A DNA stretch of 47,888 nucleotides from NAT127 sp041655035. Its GTDB lineage: Bacteria > Pseudomonadota > Gammaproteobacteria > Pseudomonadales > Porticoccaceae. The stretch is from positions 1-47,888 of the forward strand of contig JBAZCN010000010.1 in assembly GCA_041655035.1 (NCBI GenBank), given 5' to 3'. The notes under the pieces were generated by a model that did not search any database, had not been told where the DNA came from, and saw nothing but the letters and a program-made list of their open reading frames with translations. Positions 42,726-47,888 of this stretch are shown here, one piece after another. The translations under genes and the position numbers were made by a program. The number at the start of each line of letters is the position of its first letter. Position 1 is the stretch's first letter.

Positions 42726-43916
42726 TCACAGCACCTCGTCGAGCAAAGTCGCCAGCTCGTCGAACAGGGTGGAGGCCAGCCCCATCAGCCATACCAGCAA
42801 CACATCCTGGTGTGATTTGCCATTGCGGGCATTGCGATAACCGGCGCCCAGCACGATGACGATGGCCTTGTAGGCGGACAACACCCGGTAGAAATGCAGT
42901 GTGCGGCGATCGATGGCAAGCCCCGACGCCGCCTCATAGCGGGCGATGAATTCCGCTTCGGGCAACAGCCCGCAACTGAGAAATTCCCCGCCATTCTCGT
43001 CGAAGTGTCCAAAAGCCGGGCTCATCGACCATGCAATGTCCTCGTGGCGATCGCCGATATGGCCGAGCTCCCAGTCGAGCCAGGCGGTGATGGCCGCGCT
43101 GTCTTCGTCAAACAGGAAATTCCCTGTGCGGTAATCGCCATGGATGATCGACAGCCGGTCGCTGGCGGGGAGATTGGCCCGCATCCAGGTGGACGCCAGC
43201 CGCATCAGCGGCACATCCTGATTGGCGTCTTCCTCCCACACCCGCTGCCACCAGTTGAGCGCCCACAGCGCGGCTGTCTCCGGCTTCGGGGGTGTCTCGA
43301 AACCGGACAGCCGGGGATCGCGAATATCATGGTTGTGAATGCGGGCGAGTTGCCCGATAAAGTGCGGCGCAAGTCTGTTGCGCAATTCGGGGCCGAGGTT
43401 GGTGCCGAGTCCGGAGACATTACTGGTGGTGCGCGATGGCTTGGTAACTCCGTGAACGAAGCCGTAGATGAGCGCGGGATAGGGAAGATAGTCGCCATTC
43501 TCATCCACCCAGTAGGGCTTGGGCGCCGGCACGACATCCTCGAATATCTGGAGAAGCTGGTATTCCCGCAATCTGCTGGTCTCGCACACCGAGGCTGCGG
43601 GCTCCATGCGCAACACCATTGCGGTCCGCTGCTTATCGCCACCGGCCGGCCGCCAGCACAGAGTAAACGCCATTTGCAGTTTGGAAGCGCCACCGGTCAA
43701 CCAGCGCGCATCCTCGATACTGAATTCGCCGGCATGGCGAGCAGCGATCAAGGCATTGGCGCCCGCTTTCAGAGTATCGAGCGACTGTGGGTCGTAGGCG
43801 GGGCCGGCCCTGTTGTGCAGCTTGCGCACCAGCACCCTGTCCACTTCCCGCTCCACCGGATAGCGCCGGCGCAGGCCATCGATCCATTCCGCGGACGGCT
43901 TATCCTTGGTTGTCAT
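42726..43916 (-). CDS. APH/choline-kinase-like phosphotransferase family protein
   Basis: 396 residues from ATG 43916; ATG 43928 and 43943 are alternatives. Motifs of the aminoglycoside-phosphotransferase-like kinase fold: WLTGGASKLQMAFTL, MVLRMEP, catalytic SIIHGDYRTGNFLFD (Asp and Asn), and LDWELGHIGDRHEDIAW for metal binding. This group includes the kinase-like domain of ACAD10 and many catabolic-cluster proteins that phosphorylate small hydroxylated molecules; it is not an antibiotic-resistance gene by context. It lies 56 bp after the TonB receptor gene. Confidence 0.82.
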   Translation of the reverse strand: MTTKDKPSAEWIDGLRRRYPVEREVDRVLVRKLHNRAGPAYDPQSLDTLKAGANALIAARHAGEFSIEDARWLTGGASKLQMAFTLCWRPAGGDKQRTAMVLRMEPAASVCETSRLREYQLLQIFEDVVPAPKPYWVDENGDYLPYPALIYGFVHGVTKPSRTTSNVSGLGTNLGPELRNRLAPHFIGQLARIHNHDIRDPRLSGFETPPKPETAALWALNWWQRVWEEDANQDVPLMRLASTWMRANLPASDRLSIIHGDYRTGNFLFDEDSAAITAWLDWELGHIGDRHEDIAWSMSPAFGHFDENGGEFLSCGLLPEAEFIARYEAASGLAIDRRTLHFYRVLSAYKAIVIVLGAGYRNARNGKSHQDVLLVWLMGLASTLFDELATLLDEVL

Positions 43917-43972
43917 GGCAAGTTCCATCGATAAAATTCGCAAAAAAGTGCGGGCAACCCCGCACCAAAGGC

Positions 43973-46237
43973 TTAGAAGTTATAGCGGGCTTCGACACCG
44001 TAGGTGCGGGTCGGGCCGCGATAATTCACGGTGAAAAATCCGAGCAGCGGCACCACTTCCTGGAAGTATTTTTTATTGCCGAGATTGTTGCCATAGGCCG
44101 AAATCTCCCAGCGGTCGTTGCCGGCCAGAGTCAGCCGGGCATTGACCAGATTGAGAGGGTCGCGCTTGGTGCCCGGACTATTGGCGACATCCCACCAGAT
44201 CGGCCCCTGGCGACTGAATTCCACCCGGGGTGTAAGCTGGAATCCGTCGGACAGGTCAAAGGTCTGGGTAAGGCCGACAAACGCCGTGTATTTAAAGGAA
44301 CCGGGCGCCACGTTGCCGGAAAACACAGGATTACCCGCGAACTTCGTCACCTCGCCATCGACATAACCGTAGCCGCCATAAAGTCGCGTACCCATGGGCA
44401 ACTGGGCGTCGAAATCGATATCAAACCCCTGGAGTTCCACCTCGTCGATACTCACGGTGGTCTGCAACCCTACCGTTGGATAAAACTCGAATTGCTGGGC
44501 ACCTTCGATATCGGTTCTGAAAAAAGCGGCATTGATCGCCAGCCGGTTGTCAAAAAGCCGCGCTTTCAAGCCCACCTCGTAGGAGGTCGATACCTCCTTT
44601 GCGTACTGGTCGGTAACGTACACCGAGCTGGCAGGCAGCCCGACATCGAGGGCCGCGCCGATAAGCGCCTCGCGGGAACCGATCGGATTGAAACCGCCGG
44701 ATTTGAACCCCTTGCCCCAGCTCACGTAGGCATTGATGTCGGGGGATATATCGTAGGACAAACTGACCTTTGGCTGAAACTGCCTGAAGGTTGTCGAATC
44801 ATTACAGCGGCTGAGAGCAACGCCCGTCAACGCCACGCAGTCGTTATAGCTGACACCTGTCAGCGGGTTGATCATATCGGGCGCGGCCTCCTCTATCTCA
44901 CGTTTTTCAATATCGTAGCGACCGGCCAGGCTCAAATGCAGGGATTCGGTGATGTCGAACTGTACGCTGGCGAACGGCGCGTAGTTGGTGGTGGTGTATT
45001 TGGGGTTGCCGTAGGCGACGGTCGGCTGTGCTGCAGTGGCAGGCTCTATCCTGTCGCGATTCGACGGCAGCGCTCCGAGGGTATCGATACTGATTTTACT
45101 GGTCTGATCGCGTTCGAACCGCAGCGCATAAATGCCGGCCTGCCAGCGCAGCCGCTGGTCGTCGGACGAAGTCAGGCGTATTTCCTGGGAATAGTTTTCA
45201 TCGTCATAAGTATACTGCTGAACAGTGGCGTCGGCGCCTCCGGTATCCGGAATATAGGGCGGCGAGTCACTGGCAAAATACTGCTCCAGCTTGTTTGCCG
45301 CAGTGATACTGGTCAACGTTGCAAAACCTAGGTCGTATTCCACTTTAAGTATGGCGTCCAGGAAATCCTCGTCGAACATGCCCTTCACATTGCTTACGAA
45401 CGGCATGTCGGTGTTGTTTGCATCGAGCCCCGTGCCCGGAAAACCACCGATGGGCAGCCCCACCACCTGGCCGTTGTAAGCACTGCCACCACCTTTGGAT
45501 GTATGGCCACCGAGGCGAAAATCCACCAGCAGTCCCTGATCGTTTTCGTACAGCAGACGTGCCCTGGCATTGGTGGTCTTAAATCTATGGACATCCTCGC
45601 CAGTCGTTATATTAGTGAAGGGACCGTCGGTTTCGCGGTAATGGCCGGACAGGCCGAACTTCAGGTTCTCCGTCAAGGGACCGCTCACCGAAGCGGTTGC
45701 GCGCGCTGTGTCGAACCTGCCCAACTCCCCTTCGATACTGCCTTCCATGTCGTCGCCAGGTGTTTTGGTAGTAATCACGATGGCTCCCGCCGCCGCGTTG
45801 CGGCCATACAGCGCACTCTGCGGGCCTTTCAGCACCTCGATCTGCTGGATATCGAACAGATCCTGATTGAACGGCTTGACACTCGAGAGAGTGACCCCGT
45901 CGATGACGATTGCCACGTTGGGGTCTGAGTTGCGCACCGATGTCTGCCCGCGAATATTGATATACGCTTCGCCGGCATTATCTTCGATAAATGTTACGTT
46001 GGGTGACCGCGAGAGAAAGTCCGCGGGACGGGAAATACCTGCGGCCTGAATCTCGGCTTCGGTATAGACACTGACCGAGATCGGCACATTCAACAGGCTT
46101 TCGTCCCTCTTCGTTGCCGTAACGACAATTTCCTCCAGCCGATGCCTGTTGTCATCGGGTTGTGCAAATACAAATTGCGAAAAAGAGACCGATGTAACGG
46201 CGGCGATCGAAATTGGCTTCAGGCATGACTTGATCAT
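43973..46237 (-). CDS. TonB-dependent outer membrane receptor
   Basis: 754 residues from ATG 46237; the TTG at 46243 lies between AGGTGA and the ATG. A signal peptide ends near SQFVFA. The TonB box is EEIVVTATKR, then the plug domain with VTFIEDNAGEAYINIRGQTS and VLKGPQSALYGRNAAAGAI. The barrel ends with RTYGVEARYNF, a terminal Phe as required for outer membrane insertion. No siderophore genes are near; it resembles the receptors of marine and sphingomonad catabolic clusters. It is upstream of, and in line with, the phosphotransferase and NTF2 genes, and likely imports the pathway's substrate. Confidence 0.93.
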   Translation of the reverse strand: MIKSCLKPISIAAVTSVSFSQFVFAQPDDNRHRLEEIVVTATKRDESLLNVPISVSVYTEAEIQAAGISRPADFLSRSPNVTFIEDNAGEAYINIRGQTSVRNSDPNVAIVIDGVTLSSVKPFNQDLFDIQQIEVLKGPQSALYGRNAAAGAIVITTKTPGDDMEGSIEGELGRFDTARATASVSGPLTENLKFGLSGHYRETDGPFTNITTGEDVHRFKTTNARARLLYENDQGLLVDFRLGGHTSKGGGSAYNGQVVGLPIGGFPGTGLDANNTDMPFVSNVKGMFDEDFLDAILKVEYDLGFATLTSITAANKLEQYFASDSPPYIPDTGGADATVQQYTYDDENYSQEIRLTSSDDQRLRWQAGIYALRFERDQTSKISIDTLGALPSNRDRIEPATAAQPTVAYGNPKYTTTNYAPFASVQFDITESLHLSLAGRYDIEKREIEEAAPDMINPLTGVSYNDCVALTGVALSRCNDSTTFRQFQPKVSLSYDISPDINAYVSWGKGFKSGGFNPIGSREALIGAALDVGLPASSVYVTDQYAKEVSTSYEVGLKARLFDNRLAINAAFFRTDIEGAQQFEFYPTVGLQTTVSIDEVELQGFDIDFDAQLPMGTRLYGGYGYVDGEVTKFAGNPVFSGNVAPGSFKYTAFVGLTQTFDLSDGFQLTPRVEFSRQGPIWWDVANSPGTKRDPLNLVNARLTLAGNDRWEISAYGNNLGNKKYFQEVVPLLGFFTVNYRGPTRTYGVEARYNF

Positions 46238-46594
46238 GGGCAATCACCTCTTCTGATTATGATAATTACTGAATACCCGCTTCGCCGCTGGCCACCACTG
46301 GCGATTTTAAATGGTTGTACGGCTTGCCAGGACAGACCGAAGTCGAATATCACTTTTATTCGGGCATGACTGAATATTAGGTAAACATTATCCGAGGCGA
46401 GAGGGCATAACGCGTCAACATATACCTTATTGCGACATTTTCTTCCGCGTAAAATGGTTTTCCAAAGCGTTTATCGGCATCCGCCATCAGCGACGACCTC
46501 CGCCCTTGCTGTCGCTGTCGCCGCCGATGCCTCCGCATTTTTTCCCGCCAAGATCCGCGGCACCCGACTTTGTCGCGGTGCCGGCGCACCTGCC

Positions 46595-46639
46595 CATGAC
46601 CGGCCCCCACATGACCGGCCCCCACATGGCCGGTCAACA
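46595..46639. repeat. 15-bp tandem repeat upstream of argE
   Basis: Two exact units of CATGACCGGCCCCCA (46595-46609, 46610-46624) and a diverged third unit beginning CATGGCCGG (46625-46639). It ends just before the argE -35 box. Confidence 0.9.
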
Positions 46640-46640
46640 G

Positions 46641-46669
46641 TTGGCTTTGCCAACGCGGCAACGTAAACT
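46641..46669 (+). promoter_or_regulatory. Sigma-70-like promoter of argE
   Basis: TTGGCT (46641-46646), a 17-bp spacer and TAAACT (46664-46669). The expected start, about 7 bp past the -10 box, is at 46676, the A of the argE ATG. There is no ribosome site in the intervening bases, so a leaderless mRNA is predicted. Confidence 0.5.
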
Positions 46670-46675
46670 CGACCC

Positions 46676-47803
46676 ATGAACATTCAACAGATGCTCGAGG
46701 CCCTGATCCGGGCCAATTCCATCAGCAGTGTGCTGCCCGCCGTCGACCAGGGTAACCGGGAGGTGGTCGAGCTGCTCGCCCAGTGGCTGGAAGATATGGG
46801 ATTCCGGATCGAGATCATGCCGCTGGCCGACCCCCGCAAGGCCAACCTGATCGCGACTCTCGGCACCGGGCCCGGCGGTCTGGTGCTCTCCGGCCATACC
46901 GACACGGTGCCCTGCGATGAGACTCTGTGGCGGCAGGATCCCTTCGCCCTCACCGAGCGCGACAACCGCTTCTACGGGCTTGGCACCGCGGATATGAAGA
47001 GCTTCTTCGCCCTCGCCATCGAGGCGGCAAGGAGCGTTGCCGGGCAGGATCTGCGCCAGCCGCTGATCATTCTCGCCACTGCCGACGAGGAATCGTCGAT
47101 GGCCGGCGCCAAGGCCCTGGCGCAGGCCGGCCGGCCCCGTGCCCGCTGCGCGGTGATCGGCGAGCCCACCGGCCTCAGACCGATCACCCTGCACAAGGGC
47201 ATCATGGTCGAAAAGCTGGTGATCCAGGGCCGCTCGGGGCATTCCAGCAACCCGGCGCTCGGCAACAACGCGATGCATACCCTGCAGCGCGCACTCACCG
47301 AACTGGTTGCCTTCCAGCAACAGTTGAAGGAGCGCTACCGCGACCCCCTCTTCGCCGTCGACTATCCCACCCTCAATCTCGGCTGCGTGCACGGCGGCGA
47401 CAATCCCAACCGCATCTGCGGCCACTGCGAGCTGGGCTTTGAAATCCGTCCGCTGCCGGGCATGGACATGGCGGAGCTGCAACGACTGCTGGAAGGGCGC
47501 CTGCTGCACCTCGGCCAGGCCGACGGCACCACCGTGACCCTCAGCCACTACCAGGTGCCGGCCTTCAGCGCCGCCGGCACCACCGATCTGGTGGCAATGT
47601 GCGAGAAGCTCACCGGCCACAGCGCCGAAGCGGTCGCCTTCGCCACCGAGGCGCCCTACCTGCACGACCTGGGGATGGATGTAGTGGTGCTCGGTCCCGG
47701 AGATATCGACCATGCCCATCAACCGGACGAGTACCTCGCCCTGGCGCGGATCGACCCCATGCTCGCCACCCTGAAGTCGCTGATCGGTCACTACTGCTTG
47801 TAA
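46676..47803 (+). CDS. argE: Acetylornithine deacetylase (M20 metallohydrolase)
   Basis: 375 residues, ArgE length. It has LVLSGHTDTVPCDETLW (His and Asp metal ligands), YGLGTADMKSFFALAI (bridging Asp), LATADEESSMAGAK (catalytic Glu pair), VIGEPTGLRPITLHKG, GRSGHSSNPALGNN and the C-terminal His in DHAHQPDEYL. It removes acetyl from N-acetylornithine in arginine synthesis. Its 5' end lacks a ribosome site and sits at the expected transcription start. Its stop codon TAA (47801-47803) is part of a 14-bp tandem repeat. Confidence 0.93.
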   Translation: MNIQQMLEALIRANSISSVLPAVDQGNREVVELLAQWLEDMGFRIEIMPLADPRKANLIATLGTGPGGLVLSGHTDTVPCDETLWRQDPFALTERDNRFYGLGTADMKSFFALAIEAARSVAGQDLRQPLIILATADEESSMAGAKALAQAGRPRARCAVIGEPTGLRPITLHKGIMVEKLVIQGRSGHSSNPALGNNAMHTLQRALTELVAFQQQLKERYRDPLFAVDYPTLNLGCVHGGDNPNRICGHCELGFEIRPLPGMDMAELQRLLEGRLLHLGQADGTTVTLSHYQVPAFSAAGTTDLVAMCEKLTGHSAEAVAFATEAPYLHDLGMDVVVLGPGDIDHAHQPDEYLALARIDPMLATLKSLIGHYCL

Positions 47804-47836
47804 GACCCTGCTTGTAAGACCCTTCTTGTAAGCAGC
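47795..47836. repeat. 14-bp tandem repeat over the argE stop codon
   Basis: Two exact units of TGCTTGTAAGACCC (47795-47808, 47809-47822) and a third, diverged unit starting TTCTTGTAAG (47823-47836). The first unit contains the argE stop codon; further in-frame stop codons arise downstream from the extra units. Confidence 0.9.
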
Positions 47837-47888
47837 CCCTGCCGACAGGGCACCGGGGTCCGCGAGTCCCGGCCCCCTTTCTCAGAGG

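Larger units (their letters stand above)
46238..46675. other. Divergent intergenic region between the TonB receptor and argE
   Basis: 438 bp. It has TGATAATTA at 46260-46268 near the receptor gene, the 15-bp tandem repeat at 46595-46639 and the argE promoter at 46641-46669. A 78-codon plus-strand frame at 46430-46666 is rich in Ala, Arg and Pro and its repeat part simply translates the tandem repeat, so it is not called a gene. Confidence 0.55.

Noticed and set aside
42726..43916. Antibiotic resistance by aminoglycoside phosphorylation
   Set aside because: Only the general kinase fold is shared; the gene is embedded in a catabolic cluster with a TonB receptor and NTF2 proteins.
46430..46666. 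78-codon open frame upstream of argE
   Set aside because: Ala/Arg/Pro-rich composition, no ribosome site, and its most regular part is only the translation of the 15-bp tandem repeat.

Overview
This is a GC-rich window from a Gammaproteobacterium, most likely a Pseudomonas relative (Pseudomonadales/Cellvibrionales type). The sequence reasons are the run glnE-ilvE-waaF-waaG-waaP, which follows the gene order I know from Pseudomonas; an OprI-like alanine-rich murein lipoprotein beside an L,D-transpeptidase; and LPS-core kinases of the WaaP/InaA type. The genus assignment is inference.

Layout. (1) 1-2345, plus strand: the end of a phosphotransacetylase-type gene, a short-chain reductase and an acetate kinase, an acyl-phosphate module. 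(2) 2503-4516: a FAD oxidoreductase and an aldo/keto reductase, overlapping. (3) 4680-5960: an L,D-transpeptidase and, convergent across a shared terminator, the Lpp/OprI-like lipoprotein it probably anchors to peptidoglycan. (4) 6207-17822: an LPS inner/outer core locus. hldE, waaC and a 2OG-Fe(II) oxygenase-like gene read leftward. Divergent from them are a GT9-GT4 fusion glycosyltransferase, a GT2 glycosyltransferase and two LPS-kinase-like genes. A leftward block carries waaF, waaG, waaP and a hexapeptide acetyltransferase. (5) 17824-23455, same leftward transcription unit: ilvE, glnE and a GspE/PulE-type secretion ATPase.

(6) 23625-29014, leftward: an enoyl-CoA hydratase, the wreck of an FMN-dependent alpha-hydroxyacid dehydrogenase, a glutathione S-transferase and a fused indolepyruvate:ferredoxin oxidoreductase. 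(7) 29548-46237, all leftward: an accessory catabolic island. It has a TonB-dependent receptor; an APH-type phosphotransferase; two proteins I cannot assign to a characterised function; three NTF2/SnoaL-fold proteins, two of them paralogues; an AraC regulator; an aldehyde dehydrogenase; two SDRs; a cytochrome P450; a Rieske ferredoxin; a GlcD-type flavoprotein; a secreted EthD-domain protein; and an MFS carrier. (8) 46676-47803, plus strand: argE, which looks leaderless.

The island in (7) is the best candidate for an undescribed system. Read as a pathway, a hydrophobic or cyclic substrate would enter through the TonB receptor, be hydroxylated by the P450, be oxidised by SDRs and the aldehyde dehydrogenase, be rearranged or hydrolysed by the NTF2-fold enzymes, and perhaps be phosphorylated by the APH-type kinase, under the AraC regulator. 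The substrate cannot be read from sequence. Smaller features include three copies of a 36-bp REP-like hairpin in the island's intergenic gaps, a 16-bp tandem duplication that disrupts the start of the acetyltransferase gene, and short tandem repeats on both sides of argE. No rRNA, tRNA, CRISPR array, insertion sequence or prophage gene was seen.
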